DNA of 64,000 nt from Paenalcaligenes niemegkensis (GCF_022230885.1 NZ_JAKGCT010000005.1:124001-188000), one strand, 5' to 3'. Numbered from the stretch's first letter, positions 28,656 to 37,794 are shown. Program-made: numbers and translations. Notes: generated from the letters alone by a model not told the origin.

Positions 28656-29624
28656 CTAGCTCGCAGGCAGCCAGGTAATCAGAGCAGAAATCGTGAATAC
28701 GGACAGCAAGGTCGATAACAAGATCAGTAACGAGGTCTCGCGTGTGTCATATTCATAGAGGTTAGCCAGCATAAAGGGGCCGATACCTATAGGTGTTGCG
28801 CTCAAAATGACCAATGTGTAAGCCCAGTATGGCGGCAGTGAAAACACAAAGTAGGCGAGCAGCCCTGTGATCAGGGGCTGCCCAATCATTTTTACGCTAA
28901 GTAACCAAACAATGGCCGATCGGTTGGGGCTGCTGTGTGTCGGCTGCTGTTCGGTGATCGAGGCCAAAAACAGGCCAATGGCTACCAGTGCGGTGGGGGC
29001 GGCAGCGGCTGCCAGTAAATCCACAAAATTGCTGATAGGCAAAGGCACGCCAATGCTGTTGGCAGACAGAAGCATGCCAATAACGGGGGCAAAAACCAGA
29101 GGGTTTAAGGCTAAGGCCCGAGCGATACGGCCCAGTACCGTCCACCATGAGGTTTTTTCGGCGCTGCCGCCGGCAATAAGAGCCACGGCTAAGCTGAAGA
29201 GTGCAGAGGCGGTCAGCAGAACCGTGGTGACGGCAGGAATCAAGGCCGTCTCGCCGACCAGCAAGGCCACCAGCGGCACACCCATAAACCCCGCATTTGA
29301 GTACGAGGCGTTCATGCCGTCCAGCGTCGCACCGGCTAAACCTTTGCCCCGCAATGCATCCCGCCGCCCATAAAAAACAAAAAAAGCGGTGAAAAAGCAG
29401 ATCAGCAGCCCGCCCCCGACGCTGATCACGACCCCCACATTAAGCAAATCGCGCCAGGGAGCTGATGAGCTAACTTTGAATAACAAGGCGGGTAGCGCTA
29501 TCAGCGCGACGTAGCGAGTTAAGGCGCTGGAGGTGGAGGCCCCCAGAATCTTGCGTTTGGCTAAAATCCAGCCTAAAAAAATCAAGGCAAAGACGGGGAA
29601 GGCTGAGCTTAAAACGGCGTGCAT
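28656..29624 (-). CDS. AEC-family (auxin efflux carrier-like) transporter
   Basis: A 322-residue protein with about ten hydrophobic segments in the two-times-five layout of the AEC family, which includes malonate, malate and other carboxylate carriers. Typical features are FPVFALIFLGWILAKRKIL at the N-terminus, NASYSNAGFMGVPLVALL (the conserved N-x-G-x-x-G-x-P motif) and the C-terminal LVILSATPIGIGPFMLANLYEYD segment. It lies 25 bp after a second AEC gene and probably forms an operon with it and the IclR regulator upstream. The transported compound is not evident; AEC proteins next to catabolic regulators often move organic acids. Confidence 0.88.
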   Translation of the reverse strand: MHAVLSSAFPVFALIFLGWILAKRKILGASTSSALTRYVALIALPALLFKVSSSAPWRDLLNVGVVISVGGGLLICFFTAFFVFYGRRDALRGKGLAGATLDGMNASYSNAGFMGVPLVALLVGETALIPAVTTVLLTASALFSLAVALIAGGSAEKTSWWTVLGRIARALALNPLVFAPVIGMLLSANSIGVPLPISNFVDLLAAAAAPTALVAIGLFLASITEQQPTHSSPNRSAIVWLLSVKMIGQPLITGLLAYFVFSLPPYWAYTLVILSATPIGIGPFMLANLYEYDTRETSLLILLSTLLSVFTISALITWLPAS

Positions 29625-29649
29625 TGATGACTGAACCGTAATTTAAAAA

Positions 29650-30558
29650 TCAATGAGGGTAAAAGTACTTCAAACCTGCAATGAGCAGCGGAGAAGTCGC
29701 TAAAAACACAAGAGTCGATACCAAGACGGCACTGGCTGCCACCTGACCGTTTTCTGGAGCAAACTTGGCTACGTACACATACCCTATTACGGCGCAAGGC
29801 ATGGTCATTTGCAACACTATAATTGGAGCCAGGGCAGTCGGGGTGCCAAGCAGCCAGCAGATCACCACCGCGCTGATGAAGCCCACACTCAGGCGCAAGC
29901 CCGCAATGACCGAGCCCGCCCTCAAGCCTTTAGTCGAGATACTTGCCAGTGTTACACCCAGGCTCAGAAGCATCAGCGGCACAGTGACACTGCCAATAAG
30001 CTCCAGGCCATCCAGAAGCCAGTTCGGCAGGCTGATGCCACCGAGCCGCGCGGCAATGGCGGCAATAGCCGACCCCATCACGAGGATTTTCCCATGACTG
30101 CCATCCCGACTGTCTGAGATAGTACGCAGGCCGACGGTATTATGCAAAAAGGTACAGATAGCGAAGAACACGATGGCGACTGACAGGCCAATCTCACCAA
30201 ATGCCAGTGCAGAGAGTGGCAGGCCCAGGTTTCCGGAGTTGGGAAAACTGACAATCTGCAAGTTGGGGCGCCGCTCAAACTTCAGGTACTTAAGGGCCAA
30301 GGCAGACAGCCCTAATGACAGAAATAGTGCCAGAGTTGAAACCAGCCCTATTTCCAGCAAGGCGGAGTTTTCAATTTCCGTGCTGTATAAGGTATGAAAA
30401 ATCAGTGCAGGAACCCCTGCAAGCGTCACGAGGTTGGATATGAAATGCGCATCAAAGCTCAGACGCTTTTTTCCCCAGATGAATCCGACGCCCCCACACA
30501 TCACGAGCGGCGCTACCGTTGCTAAAGCCGAAACATAAACTCGCAGTAATTCAAACAT
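29650..30558 (-). CDS. AEC-family transporter, second tandem copy
   Basis: A 302-residue AEC-family membrane protein. It shares the family architecture with its neighbour: GGVGFIWGKKRLSFD at the N-terminus, FPNSGNLGLPLSALAFGE (the N-x-G-x-x-G-x-P motif) and VLQMTMPCAVIGYVYVAKFA in the second half. Sequence divergence between the two is large, so they are old paralogues and not a recent duplication. It starts 6 bp after the end of the IclR gene. The pair may handle substrate and product of one pathway, or act together; nothing in the sequence distinguishes these. Confidence 0.88.
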   Translation of the reverse strand: MFELLRVYVSALATVAPLVMCGGVGFIWGKKRLSFDAHFISNLVTLAGVPALIFHTLYSTEIENSALLEIGLVSTLALFLSLGLSALALKYLKFERRPNLQIVSFPNSGNLGLPLSALAFGEIGLSVAIVFFAICTFLHNTVGLRTISDSRDGSHGKILVMGSAIAAIAARLGGISLPNWLLDGLELIGSVTVPLMLLSLGVTLASISTKGLRAGSVIAGLRLSVGFISAVVICWLLGTPTALAPIIVLQMTMPCAVIGYVYVAKFAPENGQVAASAVLVSTLVFLATSPLLIAGLKYFYPH

Positions 30559-30564
30559 TTATCG

Positions 30565-31380
30565 TTATTCTTTAATAGTATCTGTGGCACTGTGGCCCAT
30601 TTTCTTAGACAGACGTGTGGTGATGTCGAGAAGGTTGTTTTTTATCTGTTCGATGTCCGGACGTCGAAGCCCGTCGATACGTGCGATATGCGGCACATTA
30701 ATTGCTGCGCATACCTTAGCCCCTAAGCCACGTATAGGCATAGCGATATTTGTAACCCCCATGATTTGAGCGCTGGGCATTGTCGCATAACCTTGTGAAC
30801 GCACTGTTTCTAAAATCGAAAAGAGCTGCCCCGGATCAAGAGCTACTTCTCCATCTACCTTAACGTGATGATTGAGCATACGGGCACGCGTTATTTCATC
30901 AGCAAATGCGAGCAATACATGGCCGGAGGATGTGTCGGTTAATCCGATCAGGGCGCCGGTTTTCAAGCCAAAGGACCATCGTTCGGGGCTATCGCATTGT
31001 GCCATGACAATCACTCTGCCATTTTGGTACAGGGCCAGATGACAGGACTGCATGCTTCGTTCTGCCAGTTCAGTCAGCAGAGGGATGGCTTCCTGAATCA
31101 GCGCCTTGATAGGGTCTTGCCGATGAGCGAGCTCAAACATTTTCAGCGTTAATGTGTATCGGTCATTTTCGCTTATCTGGATGTATTCCCGGTGGTGCAG
31201 GGTACTTACCATCCTGAATATTTCATTGACGCTGCGATTCAGGCGGATGCTCAGTTCGTTCAGGCTATAGCCCTGGCTGCAGGAACTTAAGGCCTCCAGA
31301 ATATCCAGGCCTTTTTCTAGCGCAGGGGCGCTGTAACGCCGGCTTGTTTCGGTTGTGTTGACGCTGTTTTTTTCACTCAT
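30565..31380 (-). CDS. IclR-family transcriptional regulator
   Basis: A 271-residue regulator. The N-terminal winged helix (about residues 17-75; ALEKGLDILEALSSCSQGYSL) contains the IclR recognition helix NELSIRLNRSVNEIFRMVSTL, and the C-terminal GAF-like effector domain ends with VCAAINVPHIARID and a final helix. IclR proteins bind a palindrome and respond to a small catabolic intermediate. The gene leads the AEC operon on the minus strand and is divergent from the SDR-FAH-ABC operon, so it likely controls both from the shared gap at 31381-31609, where two related palindromes are present. Confidence 0.9.
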   Translation of the reverse strand: MSEKNSVNTTETSRRYSAPALEKGLDILEALSSCSQGYSLNELSIRLNRSVNEIFRMVSTLHHREYIQISENDRYTLTLKMFELAHRQDPIKALIQEAIPLLTELAERSMQSCHLALYQNGRVIVMAQCDSPERWSFGLKTGALIGLTDTSSGHVLLAFADEITRARMLNHHVKVDGEVALDPGQLFSILETVRSQGYATMPSAQIMGVTNIAMPIRGLGAKVCAAINVPHIARIDGLRRPDIEQIKNNLLDITTRLSKKMGHSATDTIKE

Positions 31381-31609
31381 ACAGTCTCCTGCCTTTTTAG
31401 AAATTGAAGACCATTCATATTTTGTATATAAAAAGTACTTTTTGCATATGGTGGATTAAAGGGCCTTTTTTGATGGTTTTTATTCCCTTATAGGGATTTT
31501 ACTAGCTCCAGTGTGTAGTCAAGCATGGCCTTATTTATATAGTCTACTCAAATCATATATAAAAAGCTTTTTCGTTAGTGAAGTTATTCTCTATCAAAGG
31601 ATTGCGTCA
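31381..31609. promoter_or_regulatory. Divergent control region with two similar palindromes (IclR operator candidates)
   Basis: The gap between the IclR gene and the SDR operon holds AAAAAGTACTTTTT at 31430-31443 and AAAAAGCTTTTT at 31561-31572, both preceded by TATATA. They are the same A-tract/T-tract dyad with a different centre, 131 bp apart. A third dyad, TTCCCTTATAGGGA, lies near 31484-31497. Two like sites flanking a divergent promoter suit cooperative repression or looping by the IclR protein; that is inference. Confidence 0.6.
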
Positions 31610-32356
31610 ATGAGTGGACGACTGGAAGGAAAGGTAGCGTTGATTACCGCAGCTGGGCAAGGAATCGGACGCGCTACTGCTGAATTGTTCTTGGCTGAAG
31701 GAGCAAAGGTTGTGGCGACTGACTTGCGCCCCGAATTGCTGGAAGGCCTGGAAGGAGCTGTGACCGCGCAACTGGATGTGACTGATGCGCAGGCGGTACA
31801 GCGCTTTGCAGCGTCATTGGGACCAGTGGATGTGCTCTTTAATTGCGCTGGCTTCGTGCATCACGGCACCATTCTGGACTGCGACGAACAGGCTTGGCAG
31901 CAATCCATGATTTTGAACGTGAGTTCAATGTATTACATGATCAAGGCCGTATTGCCTGGCATGCTAGAGCGTCAAAATGGCTCAATCATCAATGTGTCAT
32001 CGGCAGCCTCCAGCATTAAAGGAGTCCCTAACCGGTTTGTATACGGAACCTCTAAGGCGGCCGTCATTGGATTGACTAAAGCGGTGGCAGCCGACTACGT
32101 GGCGAGTGGTATTCGCTGCAATACGATCTGCCCAGGAACCATCGAGTCGCCTTCCTTGCGTCAACGTATTTCCAATCAGGCCGAAGCACTGGATCGCAGC
32201 ACGGCAGAAATCGAGCAATCCTTTGTTGATCGTCAGCCCGTAGGCCGTTTAGGCAAGCCGGAAGAAATTGCAGCCATGGCCGTTTATCTGGCCTCAGATG
32301 AATCACGATTTACGACAGGCACCAACATGATTATTGACGGTGGCTGGTCTAATTAA
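31610..32356 (+). CDS. Short-chain dehydrogenase, 2-keto-3-deoxy-L-fuconate dehydrogenase-like
   Basis: A 248-residue classical SDR. I choose the ATG at 31610 because the chain then begins MSGRLEGKVALITAAGQGIG, the standard SDR N-terminus; the longer frame from 31511 adds an unlikely extension. The NAD motif TAAGQGIG is at residues 13-20, NCAG at 78-81, the serine at 130-131 and the catalytic pair Y145/K149 in YGTSK. The sequence resembles 2-keto-3-deoxy-L-fuconate dehydrogenases, which give 2,4-diketo-3-deoxy acids. The next gene encodes the hydrolase family that cleaves such diketo acids, which supports this reading. A weak ribosome binding site precedes the start. Confidence 0.85.
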   Translation: MSGRLEGKVALITAAGQGIGRATAELFLAEGAKVVATDLRPELLEGLEGAVTAQLDVTDAQAVQRFAASLGPVDVLFNCAGFVHHGTILDCDEQAWQQSMILNVSSMYYMIKAVLPGMLERQNGSIINVSSAASSIKGVPNRFVYGTSKAAVIGLTKAVAADYVASGIRCNTICPGTIESPSLRQRISNQAEALDRSTAEIEQSFVDRQPVGRLGKPEEIAAMAVYLASDESRFTTGTNMIIDGGWSN

Positions 32357-32377
32357 TTAATAAGGAAGAGACAGGAT

Positions 32378-33235
32378 ATGAAACTATTGCGTTTTGGCCC
32401 GGTGGGCAGCGAGAAACCAGGTGTACTGGATGCAAACGGACAGGTAAGAGACCTTTCTGGTGTGATCGATGATGTGACGCCAGAGCAGCTTAGCGACGAA
32501 AGCCTAGCGAAACTGCAGGGCCTGGATCTGGAGCTTTTGCCTGTGGTTGAGCAACCCGGCAGGCTCGGTACTCCTTTTGCTGGTTTAGGTAAATTTCTTT
32601 GCGTAGGTCTTAATTACAGCGATCACGCAGCAGAAACAGGGGCAGAAGTACCTGCTGAACCGGTCTTGTTTACAAAGTGGTCCAAGCCCACGGGGCCTGA
32701 TGATGCGGTGGTTCTACCCAAGGGGTCGGTAAAGAGTGACTGGGAAGTGGAACTGGGCGTCGTTATTGGCAAGAAAGCACGATACGTCAGCCTGGAGGAA
32801 GCCTTAAGCCACGTTGCAGGCTATTGCGTTGTGAATGACATTTCAGAGCGCGAGTACCAGATCGAGCGTTGCGGAACCTGGGATAAAGGCAAAGGCTGCG
32901 ACACCTTCGGCCCTATCGGCCCTTGGCTGGTCACGCGCGACGAAGTGAAAGACCCTCAGAATCTGGGCATGTGGCTAGACGTTAACGGTAAGCGTTATCA
33001 AGACGGCAGCACGAGCACGATGGTGTATGACGTGGCCTATCTGGTGCATTACATCAGCCAGTTCACAACGCTCTACCCCGGCGATCTAATATCGACCGGC
33101 ACACCTCCCGGCGTAGGCCTGGGACAGAAACCGCCGGTGTACCTGAAAAATGGCGACGTGATGGAGCTAGGAATAGAAGGTCTGGGCGAACAGCGTCAGG
33201 AAGTGCATAACTGGACCAGTGATCTGCTTGATTAA
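32378..33235 (+). CDS. Fumarylacetoacetate hydrolase-family protein (2,4-diketo-3-deoxy-sugar-acid hydrolase-like)
   Basis: A 285-residue FAH-fold enzyme. The divalent-metal ligands E123 and E125 (SDWEVELGVVIG) and D154 (VVNDISERE) are present, with CVGLNYSDHAAETG at about 75-88 and STGTPPGVGLGQKPP near the C-terminus. The family hydrolyses C-C bonds of diketo acids or decarboxylates related compounds. Pairing with the preceding SDR is the arrangement of the L-fucose/L-rhamnose non-phosphorylative pathway, ending in pyruvate and lactate or glycolate. However, no aldose dehydrogenase or sugar-acid dehydratase is adjacent, and the following transporter is of the amino-acid type, so the true substrate may differ. 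An AAGGAAGAG ribosome binding site precedes the ATG. Confidence 0.86.
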   Translation: MKLLRFGPVGSEKPGVLDANGQVRDLSGVIDDVTPEQLSDESLAKLQGLDLELLPVVEQPGRLGTPFAGLGKFLCVGLNYSDHAAETGAEVPAEPVLFTKWSKPTGPDDAVVLPKGSVKSDWEVELGVVIGKKARYVSLEEALSHVAGYCVVNDISEREYQIERCGTWDKGKGCDTFGPIGPWLVTRDEVKDPQNLGMWLDVNGKRYQDGSTSTMVYDVAYLVHYISQFTTLYPGDLISTGTPPGVGLGQKPPVYLKNGDVMELGIEGLGEQRQEVHNWTSDLLD

Positions 33236-33258
33236 ATTCGTGTAACAAGGAAACAACC

Positions 33259-34056
33259 ATGAAAAAACTATGTTTAGCGCTGGGCTTGTCGCTAATGTTC
33301 GGCCTTGGCAGCTCTGCTTCGGCTCAAACAGATCAAAGTCTGCAACAAATTAAGGATAAGGGAGAAATCAAAATCGGTTTGATGATTGATTTTCCTCCGT
33401 ACGCGAGTGCAGGGGCCGGCAATAAGCCTGATGGCTATGATGCTGAAGTTGCAAAGATGCTGGCCGACTACCTAAAGGTGAAAATGGTGCCGGTGGTGAC
33501 CACAGGTCCAAATCGGATCCCTTATCTATTGACGGATAAGGCTGACGTGCTGGTAGCGTCCCTGGCGATTACGCCAGAGCGTGAGAAACAGGTTCAGTTC
33601 TCAAACCCTTATTCTGCGGCAAGCATGGTTCTGCTGGGGCCAAAGAACATTGAGATCAACGAACCAGCAGATTTCACTAAATACAAAATCGGTGTCCCGC
33701 GAGCCAGCACCACCGACATTGGTGTCATGAAAATAGCACCAGAAGGCACTGATATCCGTCGTTTTGATGACGATGCTTCGGCATTGCAAGCCATGATTGT
33801 TGGGCAAGTCGATGTGGCTGGAACATCAACGGTCATTGCCTCTGAGGTGCAAAAAAGACATCCGGAGAAATTTGAAATTCAATACGTGATTAACGAGCAG
33901 GTAATGGCGATCACCATGAAACAGGATCGTCCTGAACTGCTTGCAGCGGTGAATGACTTTATCAAGGAAAAAGTGGCAGACGGATCTCTGGACCAGGCCT
34001 TCCAAAAATGGCTGGGTACACCTATACCCGATTCGGTACGCGCACCGTCTAACTAA
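33259..34056 (+). CDS. Polar amino-acid-type ABC transporter substrate-binding protein
   Basis: A 265-residue periplasmic receptor of family 3. The signal peptide is MKKLCLALGLSLMFGLGSSA and the cut falls near residue 22. Conserved elements are IKIGLMIDFPPYA, GYDAEVAKMLADYL, then LVASLAITPEREKQVQFSNPY, the typical D/S-x-x-I-T-x-x-R ligand arginine region. Length and fold match receptors for polar amino acids, but related receptors bind opines and other zwitterions or acids. An ACAAGGAAACAACC leader supplies the ribosome binding site. It lies 23 bp after the FAH gene and 96 bp before the first permease. Confidence 0.9.
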   Translation: MKKLCLALGLSLMFGLGSSASAQTDQSLQQIKDKGEIKIGLMIDFPPYASAGAGNKPDGYDAEVAKMLADYLKVKMVPVVTTGPNRIPYLLTDKADVLVASLAITPEREKQVQFSNPYSAASMVLLGPKNIEINEPADFTKYKIGVPRASTTDIGVMKIAPEGTDIRRFDDDASALQAMIVGQVDVAGTSTVIASEVQKRHPEKFEIQYVINEQVMAITMKQDRPELLAAVNDFIKEKVADGSLDQAFQKWLGTPIPDSVRAPSN

Positions 34057-34152
34057 ATGCCGTGATGTCGTGTCATGTTCACAAGATTATGAGCGCTCGC
34101 TCGCATTCGGGCAGCGTCTCATGATTCTTGTGTAAAAAGCAGGGATGCTGTA

Positions 34153-34824
34153 ATGAACTATGTTTTTCAGTTTGGGCCTGTGTTTGAGGCATGGCCATTG
34201 TTGCTTAGGGGCGTCTGGGTCACTATACAACTGTCAGTGTTATCGATGGTTTTTGGGTTAATCATTGCCGTGCTTTGCGCAGCCGCAAAGATTAACGGAA
34301 ATGGGCTATTGCGTTTTCTGGTCAATGCCTACATTGAGGTAATCAGAAACACCCCGTTTATTATTCAGCTGTTTGTTTTCTTTTTCGTTTTTCCGTCTAT
34401 AGGCGTGAAGTTGAACGCCCATACGGCTGCCCTGTTGGCAATGACCGTGAATTTAGGTGCCTATGCCAGTGAGATCGTCAGGGCTGGCATAGAGTCTATT
34501 CCAAAAGGGCAGATTGAGGCGGGACGAGCTTTAAGTCTTTCAGGGGTCGAGGTTTTTAGATTTATTATTCTAAAACCTGCCTTACGTGCAATCTATCCAG
34601 CGCTAACCAGCCAGTTTATTTATTTGATGTTGGCATCCAGTGTGGTGTCAGTAATTTCTGCTGATGATTTAACGTCTGTTGCGGCCAGCCTCCAATCATT
34701 AACGTTCAGAAGCTTTGAAATATATATTGTGGTGACGCTTATTTATTTGCTCATGACATTGACGTTTTCTGCGCTATTTTCGTTGATTTATAAATATGCG
34801 CTTGACTATCCGGACCGTAAATAA
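34153..34824 (+). CDS. Amino-acid-type ABC transporter permease 1 (HisM/GlnP family)
   Basis: A 223-residue inner-membrane permease with five hydrophobic segments. The family EAA loop is IEAGRALSLSGVEVFRFIIL at about residues 118-137, which contacts the ATPase. The segment IRNTPFIIQLFVFFF after the second helix is the RxTP(L/F)xxQL signature of the His/Glu/Gln/Arg permease family. It overlaps the next permease by one base (TAATG), so the two are translated together and form a heterodimeric channel. Confidence 0.9.
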   Translation: MNYVFQFGPVFEAWPLLLRGVWVTIQLSVLSMVFGLIIAVLCAAAKINGNGLLRFLVNAYIEVIRNTPFIIQLFVFFFVFPSIGVKLNAHTAALLAMTVNLGAYASEIVRAGIESIPKGQIEAGRALSLSGVEVFRFIILKPALRAIYPALTSQFIYLMLASSVVSVISADDLTSVAASLQSLTFRSFEIYIVVTLIYLLMTLTFSALFSLIYKYALDYPDRK

Positions 34825-35468
34825 TGCGTACATTTAATATTGACGATTTTTGGTTCATTATCGACGCGACGCAATGGACAATTCTGCTCTCTCTTATTGC
34901 TTTTATCGGCGGTGGGGCCGTTGGCTTGCTGGTGGCGCTGGGACGGGTCTCGAAGCGACGCTGGCTGCGCATCGGTACTAAGGTGTACATCGAGTTCTTC
35001 CGGGGCACGCCTTTATTGTTGCAGTTGTTTCTGGTTTTCTTCGGCTTGCCTATATTGGGGGTCGAGGTTGATATATGGTATGCAGCTTCAATAGCACTGA
35101 TTATCAACAGTTCGGCGTTCTTGGCGGAAATCTGGCGAGGTTGTATACAAGCTGTGCCTCAGGGGCAAGCCGAGGCGGCTTCAGCCTTGGGCCTGACTTA
35201 CAAGCAAGAGATGATGGATGTTATTTTGCCCCAGGCCTTCAAGATTTCCATACCACCTACGGTTGGGTACCTAGTACAAATTATTAAGGCCACCTCGTTA
35301 ACGGCAATTATCGGTTTTATTGAGCTGACTCGAGCAGGTCAAATTACCAATAACACGACTTTTCAACCGCTGATTATCTTTAGTTTGGTAGCCGCTATTT
35401 ATTTTATTCTTTGCTGGCCATTATCTTTATATGCCACAAGATTGGAAAATAAATTTAATAGAGCTTGA
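34824..35468 (+). CDS. Amino-acid-type ABC transporter permease 2 (HisM/GlnP family)
   Basis: A 214-residue permease with the FFRGTPLLLQLFLVFFG signature and an EAA loop QAEAASALGLTYKQEMMDVI. It is the partner of the permease just upstream, whose stop codon overlaps its ATG. Membrane segments are at about residues 15-40, 55-80, 85-105, 150-170 and 188-205. The gap of 45 bp to the ATPase gene contains no terminator, so the operon continues. Confidence 0.9.
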   Translation: MRTFNIDDFWFIIDATQWTILLSLIAFIGGGAVGLLVALGRVSKRRWLRIGTKVYIEFFRGTPLLLQLFLVFFGLPILGVEVDIWYAASIALIINSSAFLAEIWRGCIQAVPQGQAEAASALGLTYKQEMMDVILPQAFKISIPPTVGYLVQIIKATSLTAIIGFIELTRAGQITNNTTFQPLIIFSLVAAIYFILCWPLSLYATRLENKFNRA

Positions 35469-35513
35469 TAAGATAAAAAACACAAATGTATTTATAAGCC
35501 AGTAGAGGCGTAT

Positions 35514-36299
35514 ATGATTGTAGAAGAAAATATTGCTTTGAATCCAGCCTCACAAGGCATCGTTGAAAAACCGTCGCTTATTTCGATGAGATCCGTCAAC
35601 AAGTGGTATGGAGACTATCACGCCTTGGTTGATATCAACCTGGAAGTCACTCCGGGCGAAAAAATAGTGGTTTGTGGTCCGTCGGGCTCGGGCAAGTCTA
35701 CGCTGATCAGGTGCATAAATGCTCTGGAGCACATACGTTCTGGCGAGATCGTTGTGGATGGCATTACTCTGGACCAAAACCCTGCTCATATCCAGGCTAT
35801 CCGTCGAGAGGTAGGCATGGTGTTTCAGCAGTTCAATCTATTTCCGCACATGACGGTTGCAGAAAACTGCATGTTGGCCCCGATGCGTGCACGTAATATG
35901 TCCAAAACCCAGGCCCGTGACGTCGCCCTTAAGTACCTGGACCGGGTACGCATTAAAAACCAGGCAGATAAGTATCCCAGCCAGTTATCCGGCGGTCAGC
36001 AGCAACGGGTTGCGATTGCCCGGGCACTGTGCATGAGCCCCAAGGCAATGCTCTTTGATGAGCCTACCTCGGCGCTTGACCCCGAGATGGTAAAGGAGGT
36101 GCTTGAGACGATGATGAGTTTGGCTGAAGACGGCATGACCATGGTTTGTGTCACGCATGAGATGGGCTTCGCACGTAGTGTGGCCGATCGGGTCATATTT
36201 ATGGCAGAGGGGAAAATCCTCGAGCAAGCCAGCCCAACTGACTTCTTCGATAGTCCGCAGCATCCCAAAACCCAAGCCTTTTTAAGTCAAATACTTTGA
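35514..36299 (+). CDS. Amino-acid-type ABC transporter ATP-binding protein (GlnQ/HisP family)
   Basis: A 261-residue ATPase. Walker A is GPSGSGKST at residues 55-63, the Q-loop is [13 protein letters not shown], the ABC signature is LSGGQQQR, Walker B is [14 protein letters not shown] and the H-loop is VTHEM. The N-terminus is about 20 residues longer than in typical GlnQ proteins. It powers import through the two permeases just upstream. It is the last gene of the SDR-FAH-ABC operon and is followed by a long hairpin. Confidence 0.93.
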   Translation: MIVEENIALNPASQGIVEKPSLISMRSVNKWYGDYHALVDINLEVTPGEKIVVCGPSGSGKSTLIRCINALEHIRSGEIVVDGITLDQNPAHIQAIRREVGMVFQQFNLFPHMTVAENCMLAPMRARNMSKTQARDVALKYLDRVRIKNQADKYPSQLSGGQQQRVAIARALCMSPKAMLFDEPTSALDPEMVKEVLETMMSLAEDGMTMVCVTHEMGFARSVADRVIFMAEGKILEQASPTDFFDSPQHPKTQAFLSQIL

Positions 36300-36316
36300 C
36301 TTGGCTTATATAAAAG

Positions 36317-36359
36317 ACAAGACCCGTATGTGACCGGCTCATTGGCATACGGGTCTTGT
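36317..36359 (+). terminator. Long-stem hairpin after the ABC operon
   Basis: ACAAGACCCGTATG and CATACGGGTCTTGT are perfect 14-bp arms around a 15-base loop, 17 bp after the ATPase gene. The following bases are TGAATATG with no real T run, so it may stabilise the transcript end or work as a factor-dependent terminator. Confidence 0.7.
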
Positions 36360-36439
36360 TGAATATGCAGTGGCCTTATGACATTAACGCTGGCACATGC
36401 GACCTACGTATTGATCATTGTTGTAGCGTCGAGAAATGT

Positions 36440-36460
36440 AGACAGCATAGCGAGCTGTCT
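36440..36460 (-). terminator. Small hairpin at the 3' end of the MFS gene
   Basis: AGACAGC and GCTGTCT form a 7-bp stem around seven bases, just beyond the stop of the minus-strand efflux gene. On the minus strand it is followed by ACATTTCT, a weak T tract, so its role as terminator is uncertain. Confidence 0.45.
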
Positions 36461-36469
36461 AAAACTTAT

Positions 36470-37705
36470 TTAGGTCACATGATTTATTGGTCCAGAGCGT
36501 CCCGTGATTAAACGTGCCGCCATTAGGCTCAGCAACAATGCGAGCGCGCCGCAGACAGCGATAGCAAGTGGCAAAGACGCCGGTCCGGCAGCCGCAAAGC
36601 TGACGGCATAGCCGATGATGGCAGATAGCAGATAATGCAGGGTGCCCATCAGTGCCGACGCCGTGCCAGCCTGCCGTCCGGCATTAGCCATGGTCAGGGC
36701 AGTCAAATTGCCAATTACCATGCCTAAAGAACCCACTGCCAGGGCCAGTAACGAGAAGTACACCCACAGCTTTGCTATTTCTGTTCGCACCGCCAAAAAC
36801 AGCAGCAGGCCTGCAACGCTATGCACGATGATCCCGAGATACATTGCATGCTGTTCGCGCGTGCCTCGCTTGAGCATCTGATTGCTGATTTGACCGCCTA
36901 ACACCAGGGCCACCGAGTTGGCTGCGAACAAATAGCCGTACTGGGTGGGAGTTAGCGAGAAATGCTGGGTGAAGATAAAGGAGGAACCGCTTATATACGT
37001 AAAAAGCGAGCCGAAAATGAAGCCGCCCGCCAGTGTGTAGGCCATAAAAACAGGATTGCGCATCTGGCGGCCATAAGCCTGCACGATGTTCCTGAAACTT
37101 AATGGCACGCGGCGCTCTGCCGGCAATGAGTCCGGAATTTCCCGCAAGCCCCACAAGAAGCCGGCGATACCCAAAGCTGCCAATATCCAGAAAATGAGAC
37201 GCCAGTCGCCATGAGCGAGCACGTAGCTTCCAAGCAAGGGTGCCACGATAGGCGCGATCATCATTACTTGCATGAGCAAAGAAAAGATACGTGCTGATTC
37301 ATTCAGGTCGCACAGATCGGCAACAATGGCGCGCGGTGTTACAAGGCCTGCGGCAGCGCCTAGGGCTTGCAGAAAGCGAGCAGCGAGTAGCCATTCTACC
37401 GTCGGTGCCAAGGCAGCAAGTATGGAGCCGATCACAAATATAGCGACACCCAGAAGCAAGGGGAGGCGCCGGCCATAGCGATCCAGTAACGGGCCATAGA
37501 GCGCTTGTCCGATAGCAAGGCCCGCCAGGAAGATAGAGAGTGTTTGCTGGATGCGTCCCGAAGACGCTCTAAAATCGTTCGCCAGCGCGGGCATGGCGGG
37601 CAAGTACATATCGATCGCCAGTGCGTCCAGCCCCGTCAGCAGGGCCAGCAACAAGATCAAGGTGATGCCAATAGATTCAGTGCTATGAGTTTTAGCAGGG
37701 TACAT
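36470..37705 (-). CDS. Bcr/CflA-family MFS drug efflux transporter
   Basis: A 411-residue 12-helix major facilitator. The N-terminal segment LLTGLDALAIDMYLPAMPAL with the conserved aspartate, then QTLSIFLAGLAIGQALYGPLLDRYGRRLPLL (motif A region) and FLQALGAAAGLVTPRAIVADL, are diagnostic of the Bcr/CflA drug-proton antiporters (bicyclomycin, chloramphenicol and similar). I place the start at the ATG 37705 (MYPAKTHS); an upstream GTG at 37738 would add eleven residues. It is transcribed away from the ABC operon and toward its terminator region. Substrate cannot be deduced. Confidence 0.88.
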   Translation of the reverse strand: MYPAKTHSTESIGITLILLLALLTGLDALAIDMYLPAMPALANDFRASSGRIQQTLSIFLAGLAIGQALYGPLLDRYGRRLPLLLGVAIFVIGSILAALAPTVEWLLAARFLQALGAAAGLVTPRAIVADLCDLNESARIFSLLMQVMMIAPIVAPLLGSYVLAHGDWRLIFWILAALGIAGFLWGLREIPDSLPAERRVPLSFRNIVQAYGRQMRNPVFMAYTLAGGFIFGSLFTYISGSSFIFTQHFSLTPTQYGYLFAANSVALVLGGQISNQMLKRGTREQHAMYLGIIVHSVAGLLLFLAVRTEIAKLWVYFSLLALAVGSLGMVIGNLTALTMANAGRQAGTASALMGTLHYLLSAIIGYAVSFAAAGPASLPLAIAVCGALALLLSLMAARLITGRSGPINHVT

Positions 37706-37794
37706 GTTTTTGTTTACTTCTGTTGACCACTGGCGCACAGCAGCAGATGTTTGCTGCTTAGGAATGCCGGCGTTTCTGGATTTTAGGTGTTTTG

